Source of the DNA: Acheta domesticus
Taxonomy: Eukaryota > Arthropoda > Insecta > Orthoptera > Gryllidae
Assembly: GCA_031308135.1 (NCBI GenBank)
Contig: JAHLJT010009419.1
Location: 35,209,221-35,273,220 of the forward strand
Reading direction: 5' to 3'
Length of the DNA stretch: 64,000 bases
The notes beneath the pieces are model-generated. The model did not search any database and had not been told where the DNA came from. It was given only the letters and a program-made list of their open reading frames with translations. The number at the start of each line of letters is the position of its first letter. Position 1 is the stretch's first letter. Below are positions 36,709 through 49,471 of the stretch, one piece after another. The position numbers and the translations under genes were made by a program.

Positions 36709-36924
36709 CTGAAAAAAGTTTGAAATTACCTCTCAACAAGGGCCTACGTGCGTTAAGATGACCTTGTGTATACTTCCGGGCGTTGCTTAATTATCTATTA
36801 TTCGCATTGGGCCGCGCTACTCGTAAGCTGCATCCAACGTCGCTTTTGTTTCACCAGTCTTTCCCGGTTCTTTCATTGACATCATCATCTTCCTTCATAC
36901 GGCATTTATACATACAACCTTTAC

Positions 36925-37428
36925 ACGGGGTTCGTTTCCCTACGCGCGCGGTGGAAGAATTTCGACACTATATACACGGCTAGAACGAATATAGCCGCTG
37001 TCTAGAAGAGAACTCTAGCGGCCAGTGGCTCTGATCTGTAGTTTCTCCGATCAACAATAGGTGAATGCCGGAGCATATCCCTAACAAAAGGAGGACAGAC
37101 CACGTGCGATCTTTTTTCCTCTTCCCTAACCCGTTCTCACCCCTCACTTAAACACAACTATTCTTAAATGCAGTACACTACCACAAGTGCCGGGAGACCA
37201 ATCAGGAGCTTATACCTTGTCCCAGCTGGGGCGGTGCCCAATTAGTGGGAGATACCTGATTAGAGAAAACACCCAAAGCCGGCTGGTAGGTTGGCACCGG
37301 ATCTCGTCACCCTGCGTGGGAAGATCACAGGCACTTCTCGCAAAAAACAATAACCAACAACATGGACTACGCTTGCGGGACAAATAACATTATCGGTTGA
37401 CGCTCCCGGAAACACTAATCAATCAATC
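36925..37428 (+). mobile_element. tRNA-derived SINE, family A
   Basis: B-box-like 'ggggttcgtttcccta', then 'atttcgacacta', body 'aataggtgaatgccggagc', 'ccctaacaaaaggagg', 'agtgccgggagaccaatcag', 'gccggctggtaggttggc', 'gcgggacaaataacat' (a diverged 'gggactaatgacc') and a terminal (ATCA)n run. Confidence 0.72.
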
Positions 37429-37829
37429 CTCCGCATGAGCGCTTCCTCAACGTCGCGCCTAGAGTCCCTAGATACAGAGAGTAGCGCATTCCATTGTTCC
37501 ACCGATCCTGCCATTTTATATCCAGTTATCAGGAGAATTGGAGCTGTGGGGTATTCTCTGTGTTGAGAGCCGCCGAGCCAGTTGCGTGTTCGGTCGGGAC
37601 CGCCTCCGACGGCACACGTCCCGAGCAGCCTCGCGAAACGAAACTTGATGAGTCACACAGTGACGGTTTGTGACTTCGAAGTTCGCAAATGCACAAGAAT
37701 AACCAATTTCAGACGGAGTGGTTCCAAACAAACAAAAATGAGGAGTGATGGTCACGTTGTCTTTGTCAACGAATCTAACCTGTCGTATGTACGGCATTGA
37801 GGATATATATTTAGTTTTTCTCGTCCATC

Positions 37830-39310
37830 CAGCGTTGGAATTCCCGCTCTCGTCTTCCAGGCATGCGCTCCTGTTACTTTTCGACCTTTCCTCCGAAGGA
37901 AGGGGAAGGTCATCGATTCATCGGGGGACAAGTCACCTCCGAAGACGGGAGAGGTCCGGTGACGAGTCACCTGAGTCGCTTCCAAACCAAATGTATCATC
38001 ATTCATCAATCACACGATTCAACGGCGCTTTCATACGAACGTGCCAGTATATGTATTGAATCTGTTGGAGGAAATGGTTTAATAGTGAACCAGAACAGGT
38101 ATATACTTACGAGACGAGTAATGTTCACAGGAACCTATAATTAATAGTGTCCCAAAATACGTACTTGCATTTTGCAATTCCAACAAACACGACCACAGCA
38201 GAGGTCTAAACAGTTTCGAAATTTCCTTCCATTCTTGGTTCATAAGACGCTATGGGAGAGTTGTTGGACTGCTCAGGGCGATTAGCTGCATTGCTGGATT
38301 TTCCGCTCTGATATATCTTCATCCTGGTCCTCCGCGCTTGGGTTCCCGCGCTCCTTCTCTAGGCAGACTCTCCTGGCACTTGCTCCGAAGGAGGGGAGCT
38401 CATCGTGTCGCGTGGCCTCCGAAGGCAGGTGTAGTCCGGTGAACACCTCCCTGGATGTCACTGGGTGGCCTCCCAAACCAAATATATCATTCATCAATCA
38501 CTTGATTATATGGCGCTTTCACACGAACGTAAAAGTTTTCAAAGAGTTGTGGAGTGAAATGGTTTAATGGGGAACCATTCTGATACATATATAAGAGACA
38601 AGCAATATTCACTAGTACACATATTTAAAAGATCTAGAGAGGCTAGAATGGCTGGACTACTCAGGGCAACTGGAAAGGAAAGATCTAGAATGGCTGGACT
38701 ACTCAGGCAATTGGCTGCTTTGCTGGATTTTCCGATCTCCATCCTGGTCCATCATGGATCCTCCGTACCTCGCTAGGGTTCCCGCTTTCCTCTTCCAGGC
38801 ACACGCTGCTGCTCCTTTCCATTCCTCCTTCGAGTGAAAGGCGAGGGAGCGGGGCATCGTGGCGTATGGACACAGACGCCGAAGACAGGTAGGGTCCGGC
38901 GGAAAGCCTCCTAGATCGCCTTCCAAACCAATATTATCATTCGTCAATCACACGATTAAACGACGCTTTTACACGAACGTAAGGGTTTCGGTATTCAAAC
39001 AATTGTTGAGGGAAATTATTTAATGGCGATTCATTCTGGCAAATACGAGACGATCGATTCGCAGAAACCATTATTAAAAGCTCTCCGAACTGGACAGCTC
39101 AGGGCGATTGGCGATTGGATTTTCCTGTCACCTGTAGGATCTCCATCCTGGATCCTCCGTCGCTGGGCGGCCCGCTCCCCTCTTCCAGGCACGCGCCCCC
39201 GCTCCTTGCCGCCCCGTCCCCTGAAGGGAGGAAGGGGTGCGGGGCGCCGTGACGCGTGGCCAGAGGCGCGTGTCGTCCGGCGAACGGCCTCCTCAGGGCG
39301 GCTCGCGAGT
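37830..39310. repeat. Tandem array B, four degenerate ~420-500-bp units
   Basis: Anchors are 'ttcccgct' with 'cttccaggca' (about 37841, 38343, 38779, 39175) and 'ccaaacca...atcattc.tcaatcac' (37981, 38471, 38931). Each unit has a GC-rich core and an AT-rich spacer ending in an 'acacgaacgt' block and 'gaaatggttt'. 'atcctgg' recurs at 38321, 38741 and 39145. Unit 3 is preceded by a local duplication of an 'atggctggactactcagg' block (about 38648 and 38691). The last unit runs into a CpG island and a GAGTC repeat. Confidence 0.75.
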
Positions 39311-39332
39311 CGAGTCGAGTCGAGTCGACTCG
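39306..39332 (+). repeat. (GAGTC)n microsatellite at the end of array B
   Basis: Five GAGTC units ending in a palindromic 'gagtcgactcgag'. It marks the passage from array B to a CpG island. Confidence 0.88.
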
Positions 39333-41242
39333 AGGGGAAGCGCGTTATTTCCGTCGGCGACCGGCGACCTATCCACTCGCCACCGCCACCGCCACCGCCG
39401 CGTCGTCCGTCCGTCCGTCGACCTACAGACCCGAGCCGGACGGGGCGGGACGGGGCGGGGCGTGGCGGGGACAGGGGCGAGGGGCGGGGACGCGGGACCG
39501 GATCGATGGGCCGCGGGGCGCTCAACCGGCTGTTTATTTGCTTGTGCAAGCCGACCGCCCCGCGCCCCGCCCCGCCCGCCGAGCCCGCGAGCCCGGCGCT
39601 CGCATGGGACAGCGGGTTGCAGCCGCCCACGGCTCCGTCTTCATCGCGAATAGCCGCGTCGAAAATGGACACATCGGAAGGGTCGGCGGGGAAGAGTCGG
39701 TGGGACTAGAAACGGAGATTACCGTAGTTTACGATTCAGCACTGATTCCCCGACCCTGAGCTGTCTCCATTGAATTTATATTCATGCGTTTTCATCCTTG
39801 ACGTATATTTTACTTTTGGAAAATAAACTTTTTTTCATGCGATTTCTTTTTTATACCACACGGTAAAGAGTATAAATTAAACTACCCGACTACTTTGCAA
39901 ACTGACTCACATCATTTTTCCTCTTTGCATATAATCTGTTTAATTAACTCCTGACACAAATTGTCTTTCGACACTTGTGTCATTGCAAGAAAGTATGACG
40001 AAAGGTAGAGGGGGTAAGGCTCATAGTATATTCGGTCAGAGGCAAATAGTGTCGTAGCAGAACTGGTACCCAATGGATTCGCTAGAGGCTAGTAAAAATG
40101 CGTAAGATAAAAAAAATAATAGCAATGCACTATCAAATAAAAAGTAAAATAATTACAGTATTTTTGAACCAATTGCACTACAAATAATTTCAAGCACTGT
40201 GATTTGTAAAAAATTGATATTTTTCTTCTTTAACAAGGATCGGATGTGAATACGCCGGGTATTTTGCTAGTATCAAATATTTTTATTTAATTTAAAATAA
40301 TTCAATTTTTTATTTAGGTCGAGTTTCGAAGGAAATAATAGAAATTCGAAATTGAAGGAGCCACTTTTTATATAAATCCATTCAATGACTATCTAATGTC
40401 CAATACCTATTAATCTACGACAGAATTAAGTACCAACAGTCTTGCGATAATAAACAATTAGAGGGGTCAAAAATATCTCGGAGATCAACAAATCACTATC
40501 TGCTGTACGTACACAATTTATTGTATATTGGCAGAGAGCATTTGTATTTTTATAGAAAAAAAACTTTAAGTTACATTACCGTGAGCTATGAAGAACGAGG
40601 TTATTTACCATCTAGTATGAAGTATAAAATTGGAGAAATATTATTCTAAATTATATAGTGTAACTAGTGGCCCTCGCAAACAACCACTCTGCCGGAGAAA
40701 AATGTATGAAACTTGCGTTGCAACGTGATCTCCAGCAGTTTTACAAAAAGGATATATGATTCACATCACCATTGTGTGAACTTACTTAACTTACATGTGA
40801 ACTTCCTTCTCTCGACCGTCGCTCCCACGCACGATTCTAATTTGCAGACGAATTGTACTTCTCGTTTCTGCCGTTCATAGCACCACCATTGCCGGTCATA
40901 AAAAGAGTCTGAAACTGCACTCCACTCCTCTTGGTTCACAGAGCGGTTCTTTATAAAGTCTACCTGACGCTTCGTTACGCACTTGCAAGTTAAGGACGAA
41001 GCTCGGGTATACGACCCTCGCATTCACTTGAATCCGAGTAACGCACAATTGCGTATTGAATGAGTAGTTACTTTAAAGTCAGTTGATTCTTCGCTATGCA
41101 TTTCCCAATTGTGGGCGAAGCTTGAAGCCTTTTACTGGCGCTGTAATATAAAACATCCTTGAGTATGCAATGCAAATTTCCGACGATTTTAACGCTAAAA
41201 AACAAAAAAGTGACCCGACAAGACACGAACCCCGGTAGTCGA
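39311..41242. other. CpG island, then AT-rich DNA
   Basis: 39,311-39,720 is a CpG island with competing open frames on both strands. 39,780-41,240 is AT-rich. 'aactagtggcc' at 40,665 resembles the start of the insertion at 51,680. Confidence 0.5.
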
Positions 41243-41311
41243 TGGTTACACTTACGGGACTAATGACCGCTGTAGTTACCGCGCCAGGAATCATGAACAA
41301 ACAATCAACTG
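41243..41311 (+). mobile_element. SINE family A, 3' end only
   Basis: It contains 'cttacgggactaatgacc', then 'gtagttaccgcgccaggaa', and ends in 'caaacaatcaact', the 3' signature of the family. Nothing of the body is recognisable upstream. Confidence 0.6.
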
Positions 41312-41599
41312 AACATGCGAATATGACAAAATGACGCTAAAACGCTGGCTAGTACGCTACCACTCGTGCCACAGATTGGCTACACATCTCTCGTTCCGAA
41401 ACAGTCCCAAAACCCAACGCGCCTAGTGGCGCTTTGAAGGACAGGGTCGATAACTAAAATTCGGCTGCAATTTAGAATTACGCGCTCCCAGCGCATTGGG
41501 AAGTCCTGGCGAAGGCCCTTTGAGGGCCCCAAGGGCGGGCGAGCCGCGTTGAAGGATGACCGCCGCAGGGATTGGGACGAAGACGGATGAGCCGGCCAG

Positions 41600-42925
41600 G
41601 CGCCTCGCATTTGCTGCGAAGGAGGAGGGCGAACGGGGGGAGAGGGGGGAGGTAGTTTGCGATCGCGATGGAAACAGATCGGACGGCGAAGGCGCCGAGA
41701 GAAGAGTAATGCGCGAGTCCGGTGCATCAAAGGCAGTCACGGGCTCAAACATAAAGATTCACCGATTCGCCGCGGGAAACGGCCTAAAGATACACTGCAG
41801 ACGCGAGTGCAGAATACGCTCACAAAACTACGTTCGCGTTGATAATTACTATGGTTACGTCATTTCCATATCCACAATTTTCGTGATCATACATCATTGT
41901 TTATATGCATGTTATACTCTATCACACAAATCCTAATGATGATTGTAAGTAACAGAAGTGTCTTCAATACGTGATATTTTATTTTTTTTATTTCTTTTGG
42001 TTACAGTGATTATGTTCACATGTCCATAATAATATGTTTAACTATCCTTGAATTCGGCGCTTCGTGGACAAGGTGGATGGGAGGACAGAAGGCAAAGGGG
42101 CAAGCAGAGCACGGGGTGGTAGAAGGGGGTGTGAGGAAAGAAGCACGAGGAGTTTTACGCTCGAGATGGAAACAGATAGGACGGCGAATGGGTCGAAAGA
42201 CGAAAAATGCGTCCAGCGAAACGTTCAGTAAATCAAGGACTGTAATCCTATCGACTTCGAAACGTCTTTTAATACATTTCACACGTTCCGAAAACGTCCA
42301 GAAAATTTATAATTTACTCTTATCCTTTCTAGAAACATTTTACAGTACTAGTAATACCGTGTTATCGTTAATTCGTTATATATAGTACTACTTACATTCT
42401 CATAAATATTCTTGGGCTACTGAAGTGTTTTCAGTTGACCTGATCTTAATATGAATTTTCTTTAATTTTGAGTCAATATTTTGTCATTTCCTGAATACTA
42501 TTTTGTATTTTTCTCTAGTCTGATGTTTCGCACCTGCCTTTCCCCCCAAGTCGATACAGGCGGAGGGCGTTCTAGAGAGCCAGATTGAGCTTGTGATGAA
42601 CATATAGAGGGCGGTGAACGCGTTGCGAGAAGAAAAATGCATGCGTCCGGCAGATGGAAGTCAATCGTGAGCTAAATTATTCACAGATATGTTTCAGCAA
42701 TCTATTTTACACATTTTACATATTTTTGAATACCTCTCTAAAGTAATCAACTAATAATTGATTATGACTTGGAATAGAAATACTACCCCACTGATGTTGT
42801 GCCATCCTTAATTCATAAGATACTACAATACAAATCCTAATTAATGCATTACGACTTTATTATTACTCAACTTATTATTATTATTCCTCCATATCACGAC
42901 TAAGGATGTTATGTGTCGGCTGTTA

Positions 42926-42958
<33 letters not shown>

Positions 42959-43260
42959 GTTGTTATTGCATTATGTCGTTATAATAATAGTATTTTTCAC
43001 TTGATTTGAATTTAGTGCCTTGCGACGACAGAGATAGAGAAACTGCGAGCGAAAAGAGAATGACTTGGCGGGGGAGGGGGGAGCAAGTTGCGCTCTTGGA
43101 TGGAAACAGATCGGGCGGACTGCGGTGGGAGAGAGAAACGCACACGTCGAGCTCGTCGATACCAATCTGAAGCAGTTGTAATATGTAGTGCATTCGTCTT
43201 GGAAACTTCTTTCAATATACTTACGTGTTACAAATACAGTATTCACTAATAAAGTTTATA
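41600..43260. repeat. Tandem array C, four degenerate ~470-500-bp units
   Basis: The core 'gatggaaacagatcgg' occurs at 41668, 42165 (one change) and 43099, with a more diverged third unit recognised by its 'aaaaatgc..cgtccggc' block near 42633. Block spacings are 498, 430 and 500 bp. Spacers also align: 'cttcgaaacgtcttttaata' after unit 2 against 'cttggaaacttctttcaata' after unit 4. The minus strand of three units reads RPICFH in the core, but flanking frames break, so I do not treat it as coding. Confidence 0.7.
42926..42960 (+). repeat. (TTA)n microsatellite
   Basis: About ten TTA units, inside the spacer of array C. Confidence 0.9.
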
Positions 43261-43857
43261 AATATGATTCCATGTGTTTACCTGGTTCAACCTACTTTTG
43301 GTACTGACAATATAATGGCTTTGATCATTATTAATGTAATTATTATTATAAGAAGTGATTATTCATTAGATGACGGTTTTCCTAGTTTCTTTAAATTGTT
43401 ATCACCTTTAGGAACGAAATATTCCACTTTTCTTCTTTTTAGCTCTCAGTTTTCTCGGCGTTCCAATATTTTTGAATTCGAACTTAATGATGGACATCTC
43501 GTTATTCTGCAGATCTGGCTTTAGTTTTCTAGTTTGCTTCCTTGTTACTTTAATTTCCATACTTTTTACCTGTAATTTATTTAACAATATATAACATTAC
43601 GAATAAATTAATCGAGTTAAATGCAGTAAATGCTCTTATTGTTTTGGAAGGTGTATAGTTTCAGCAGTTATTCTTTTCATACAGAATTATTTCATTTCAC
43701 ACTCCACTTTCGGAAAAAATACATTCCTTATTTTCCTAATCGGACTTTCAATAAGATCAATAAATCACACGTTTTATCATCATAATTGCGACAAAATGCC
43801 ACAAAGAAATGATATTTAAATCTATCAACACAAGTGCCCGAAATCTTAACAATGCCT

Positions 43858-44130
43858 CTTAAGTACAATAACGCTCTTAAAAATTGTAGGATTCATTTTA
43901 GTAGGAATTCATTCAGGAATAGTAGGGATCATTTTTTACAGTAGGATAACATTCAATTACGTCCTTTTTTAAATAACACTTATCAGCAGCATTAATTTCA
44001 TAAGTACAACAACGCTAATAACAGTTTAAGTACAATAACGCTCTTTAAAACAGTAGTTCGATATTTTTAAAGGAAGGTAACATGGAATTGCATCCTCTTA
44101 AAATAACGCTATCAACGGCATTGCATCAAT
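43858..44130. repeat. Two-copy tandem repeat, ~167-bp unit
   Basis: 'ttaagtacaataacgctctt' occurs at 43858 and again near 44026, each followed by 'taggat/aaggtaacat', 'caattacgtcct' versus 'gaattgcatcct', and 'atcagcagcatt' versus 'atcaacggcatt'. Noncoding, AT-rich. Confidence 0.6.
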
Positions 44131-44644
44131 ACCTTACGACTTCACTCCTCAGCGCCGAATCGAACCCTCCTTCTCTGACGTCTGCCCCTCTTGGCGAGAT
44201 CTCCAGCCAGACGTCATGCAACGTCCCCGACGCATCGACTTTATCGCCTGGTTGACGAAGCGCAGGCTAAAAAGAAGCCTCGACAGACCTCCCTCGAACA
44301 AACACAGCCCAACAACATTTCACCTTTCTTTTTTAGCGACTTGCAAAGAATAAGGAGGAGTTTTTTGGACGGGTTCCCAATTTTCGTAGACGCAGACGTG
44401 TCACGGCAGGTACGTGCAGTCAGAGGAGGAATCTTCGATGGGAAAAAGAAGCTTTCCGTTACAGCTGAACAGGCGGTGGAAAAAAAAGGAGCTCAGAGGA
44501 GTCGCGCGTTGCAGACGCGGAGAATCAGAGCGAGGAAACAAACAATATCAAAGAAAAGTCTCTTTACGACAATCGAAAATGTGCAAAGCTTCAGGTCACA
44601 CGATAAGCCTAGAAATAATAATAATAATAACAATAATAATAGCG

Positions 44645-44688
<44 letters not shown>

Positions 44689-47657
44689 TAAGAATATATC
44701 AATGCAATGTTTATTTACAATATGTTTATTGAATAACAACCTCAGCTTTCTCTGCGATGTTACTGAAGCTCCTCTGCCCATAAAGTCGAGATCCATCCCG
44801 GTCAATGTCTTATAGGTAGTCTCGTGCTGGGTCGTCCACGCTATGCTGTTATTCATATATTACTCCAGCTAGCATTGTATTTGAGATGCTAGTGGCCTCA
44901 CAGAACTAGAATACTAAGGGATGATTTTACAGCTTTAAAAAATAAATGTTATTTTTCTCAAATATCTTACAGGGAAGTAATATATTTGAAGCCTTGCAAA
45001 GCCAAGAGAGTTATGTGCCAATTTTTTTTTGTCAATCAATGTGGAAATCAACAAAACTGTACGTATTCCTATTTTTGACATACAACCAGACCCATCTCTT
45101 GGTAGATGTTACAACTACTCGGAAGCTGTTTGGAACATCGCTCTTTTAACTGTATGTTGGCATTGTTTTATGTAATATTTGTATGTCTATTGTGTATGCA
45201 TAAGTGGAATCAGATGTCATGAAACTCAGATGAAGGTTAAAGTATGCTGTGTGAAATCGCTTGTAGTGACAAGAACGCTCAAACGTGCTTGCATCGTGCA
45301 TCAAGCATGCAATACATCCTTAACGGAAATAGTGGAACTTTTCCTTTTAAAGCCCGGTCGTGGTTTTGAACAGGATGTATAAAGACACCGTAGAGATTCC
45401 TAATTTATTATTTTTATTTACTTATTCTTCTACTATATCGTTTTCTTTATTACATTATTTTAAATGTGAATAATTAATTTTATGAAAAGCAACATTTGCA
45501 TAATTGATAATCATAAATTTGTGATTTTTAATGTAGAAGACAGTTCGTCGAATGTGAAAGGAATGTTTATTTTGATCATCCTTTGTCTTCATTCAGCCTT
45601 CAAATTATTCCCCAGGCATTGCATTAAAAATAAGGCACTTGTTTCATTTTCTTGCTAAAGAAGCTTCGCCGCGCCAGACAACCTTTACAGACACGTGCGT
45701 CTCGACTCCCGACCGCTCTGTACTAAACTCGTGGAGGAAACTCAAAACTCAAAACATACTATTTTCCTTATTTTTAACGTGCAATTGTGTCGTGATTTAT
45801 TGGTCTCCCGACACAGTAAAGAATATTTTGTACGGAATATTTTCCGTGAATTTTCCCTGAACAGAACGACGCAGTCAATTTTATACGGTGTATTTTCCTT
45901 GAATTTTTACTCGCACAGTACATGGAATGTCTCCTCAAGCAGAGAGGAGTCGTCACAGAGAAAGGTAAAATGTATTTGCTGATAAACTAAACGGTTAATA
46001 ATTTACTTCGGACACAATACTGAAAGATGCACACAAGTATCACCTCATTTCTTTTCGGGGACGTTCGTGGTCTACTTGTACATACGATATTCTGACACCG
46101 CAATCCATGACCATGAGATACACTTTTCACGAAGGATTCACGTTTCCCTTCACTTTATCCTAACCAACGCTAGATACTCTCTACAATCTGCACGCTATTG
46201 GAACCCGCATTCAACTAGACAAACACTCTTGCGGATTCATCGAATCTGAGAACAGAGCAGTGCAAAATCGTCCGTATAGCACATAAACGAAAGACAAATG
46301 GAAACGCCCATTACCTCATGGGATCCGATATGCGACATTTTGGATCACGATGGAACGGCATACGCTCTATCAGGGTCTAGACAATGCCAGCTGAACAAAA
46401 TTTTCGAAATCAAGAAGAACGAGTGTTAAAAGAGTGTTCTTAAATTTTTCGAGAATAAAGAGTATTCTTAAAAGCATATCACTTACACGATACGAAATCT
46501 GAGCTTCTCAGAAGATGCTTCATAAATCTTTTTTCTATAACTGGTGGCCACAACTCCGATCTAACTGAGAACAAATGAACCTTTTTTTCATCCACGTTGT
46601 TTGCAACGTTCATGAAATCAATAGTTTTTCAAAGAATGAAAATGATAAAATCCTCGACATAGATGTTTCTATTACACCCCACTCAGTTCTTTATTTCAAA
46701 TAATATTTTATTTGTTTATCAACTTTCCTTGGCAACTCTCCTTGCATGTCTACTGATATTCAAACACGTTTAGTAGCAAAACATCTGAAAAACCCGTTCC
46801 AGAAACAACGAAAACATTTTTATTTGTTTATGTTTATGGAAGTCACAAAATGAAAATCCAGCGAAAGAAGGTATCACCTGGTAAGCATACGAATATACAC
46901 CTAAATAATTAAAAATTGTCAATATTCGTCACATCTATGTAAATAAATTATAATCATGATTTACATTATTGAAAACCTGACCTAATAATTTATTCTGAAT
47001 TCACAGTATTTACAGCAATATTGGCTCATGGTTTGGATGAAAGCGCGAGCAAGATTTGAATCACATCCAAGAGTTAATAATTAATATTTAAAAAAATAAA
47101 GAATTATAAAAAACCATTAAGTGAATTGCCAAATTTAGACTCAACTGATTTAATTAACTTAAAACAAATGGGGGAAAATGTGTTTTCTAAATAACTTACA
47201 ATTTCTGGTACACAATGTATCGTACACAATTTATCACAGAAAAATTATGAATAAATGAAACATCAGATAAATTTATTATTAATGATGCCATAATAATTTG
47301 TTAGGAGCCGGTTGACAATATTAATTTTGTAATTTCACTTCACAAACTTTGCAAAGTTATATCTGCATCAAGATACAGCACGCATATCACATTTCTAAAA
47401 ATGTAAAATGAAATACGATTCCTATTACTCATCATGATTATGCTAAATCCACTGCTGATAAGCATTGACCTCGTAATAATTATTATTTAACTCTCATAAA
47501 AACTTCGTTTCTTTTCTTCGAAAATAATTTAATTAAATCACATGCTCAGAGGCATACTTGTAAATTTACAATAGTTTCACAATGTTGAAAGTTTCAAAAT
47601 AATATCACGGTTTAATTATGCAGACATAGCATGTAAATACAGTTTCCCATCTCGTTC
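44131..47657. other. AT-rich intergenic DNA with microsatellites
   Basis: Apart from the AAT/TA runs I see no gene, RNA or recognisable element. A 150-codon frame at 44,191-44,691 runs through the microsatellite and is not supported. Confidence 0.55.
44616..44685 (+). repeat. (AAT)n and (TA)n microsatellites
   Basis: AAT repeats (44616-44640), a nine-base gap, then about 18 TA units (44650-44685). Confidence 0.92.
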
Positions 47658-47665
47658 GTTTAAGC

Positions 47666-48099
47666 CAGGGTTGTCCAATTGGCGACCCCCGGTGCCATTT
47701 ATTGCGGGCCGCGAAAGCTTATTAATCAAAAGTGAAAGTCCCTTGCATACATATCGGGCACCCAGCGTACGCGCCCTTTTTGGGATCCACGCCCCCTTAA
47801 TGTAAAATTAGGTTAAATTTATATTTGAGAATTTTTTCTAGGAAATTCAGAAATTCAAAATCATCCTGCGTTTCTCTGCGTTATGCATGGGCATGGGTTC
47901 ACGCCTGATATACGTCTTGATTTAACGAATGGTTCATTCCCTTCCTCTTCTCCCTTGTTTCAGACCAACAGGGATATATGCCGTGATCAACAATACGGGG
48001 AAGTCAGGCGTGGATAACTCGAGTAATGTAAATATGGCCCGTAACGATATTAAAGATTTTAGTTGTAGCCTATGAGGCCTTGCAATTTGGACACCCCTG
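47666..48099. mobile_element. hAT-type MITE, 434 bp, with 8-bp target-site duplication
   Basis: The ends are imperfect inverted repeats: CAGGGTTGTCCAATTGG on the left, and the complement of the right end reads CAGGGGTGTCCAAATTG. Immediately outside lie gtttaagc (47658-47665) and atttaagc (48100-48107), an 8-bp target-site duplication with one mismatch. A CAGGG start plus an 8-bp duplication is diagnostic of hAT elements. There is no transposase frame inside, so it is a non-autonomous copy. The single mismatch suggests it is not very old. Confidence 0.85.
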
Positions 48100-48107
48100 A
48101 TTTAAGC

Positions 48108-49471
48108 CGTAGTTCACAAATCGACAATGAACCAATTCGAATAATTACTCATAATCTCACAAACATACAATAAAAAATACAATCCCTATTTTCACTAAAG
48201 TTCACGCTACGCATTTGTTGATTTCTATCGCTGCTTCCTTTTTCCACGACCTCGAAAAAATCACGCAAAGGCCACAAGAACCCCTCGTGCCTTACCTACC
48301 CAGTAACTCCGTAGCACACTTGCGCCGACGATGGCGTTCAAGAACACTGAGGTAAATAAAACTTCCAATCTTTCATGTAGGTATGTACTATAGTACTTAG
48401 TATTTAAGTATTTAAAAGATAAAAAAATAATGTCAATTGTAATGCATTTGTGATTTTATCTCAGCAATACACCAAAATGTTGGAATCGAATCTTGACGAG
48501 ATTAATTGTTCAACGCGACGTTACGAACCATGCGTGAAAAAAGATTCGAGGGGCCCAGTTGGTCCGGACCCTCAAGATATAAATACACGCTGGAAAAATA
48601 CATTAATTACGCGTATATTAATATACATCAAAAATACAAAATCTCGCTTCTCATAGTAAAGTGAGAATAGAGCATTTTGAAGTGATTAAACACGCGTTAG
48701 TTAAATATGTCATGTTTACGTATATTTTTCATAGATGGGGAATACCTGGTTTGAGCAAAAATACACACGATTTCCATTTTGCTAGAACTTCTTTTCCCCT
48801 AAGAAGAACATAATATGATAAACGTGAAAGGTAAAGGACTGAAAGACCAACTTCAAAATTATGGATATTACGAAAGAATACAAACACAAAGTCTACCTTA
48901 AATGCTGCAAAAACCATAAATAGTGAAAGTAACATAATACGTAAATACTTTTGCTGTCCTCCCTGAAATATAAAGCTACATAAAAGTTAAAGGACTGAAA
49001 AACCAACTTTAAAATCATAGGTACGTTCGTATTACGAAAGAAAGCAAAATTAAAGCCCACTGTAAATTATTCAATAACCATAAATTGTCATAGTAACATA
49101 ACGCGTACATAATTTTGCTGTACTCCCTGAAACACAAAGCCAAGAGCTTACCACCGTTTGATCAGATCGCTCCTGACCTGCTCGGCAGCGGTCCCTTTGA
49201 CCCCGTCGTCCGCCTCCCGCGTCGCGTGCCCCAAACAGTTCCTGCCCCCACCGCCACCCCCACCCCCCACTCCGACCAACATAACACAACACGCGCCGTG
49301 TGTAGCTGCCGTTTAATTATTTCCGAGATCTCGGCGACGGAATTACGCGTAGATACGACGCAGTAAATTCGCGGAGAGAGCGCGCGGTCTTAGAACACGC
49401 GCGCGCCCGCGCTCCGCTGGCGGCGCCGCAAAGTCTCCGGAACGGCTTCGCGCGCAAGCAAGCCACTCCAA
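48108..49471. other. AT-rich DNA, tandem duplication, then CpG island
   Basis: 48,108-48,831 shows nothing. 49,150-49,471 is CpG-rich and leads into unit 1 of array D. Confidence 0.55.
48832..49143. repeat. Two-copy tandem duplication, ~156-bp unit
   Basis: 'taaaggactgaaa.accaact' starts at 48832 and again at 48988, followed in both by 'attacgaaag', 'ccataaat.gt', 'gtaacataa.gcgta'-like and 'tttgctgt.ctccctgaaa' blocks. AT-rich, noncoding. Confidence 0.75.

Noticed and set aside
39023..39709. 228-codon plus frame and 213-codon minus frame
   Set aside because: They lie opposite each other in a CpG island at the end of array B, with no recognisable domain in either.
40088..40277. Inverted 'ctagtaaaaatgcg' / 'ctagcaaaatacccgg' pair as a MITE
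   Set aside because: Only about 10 of 13 positions match and no target duplication is visible; it may be chance in AT-rich DNA.
44191..44691. 166-codon frame
   Set aside because: It ends in Asn and Tyr-Ile runs from microsatellites; no domain.
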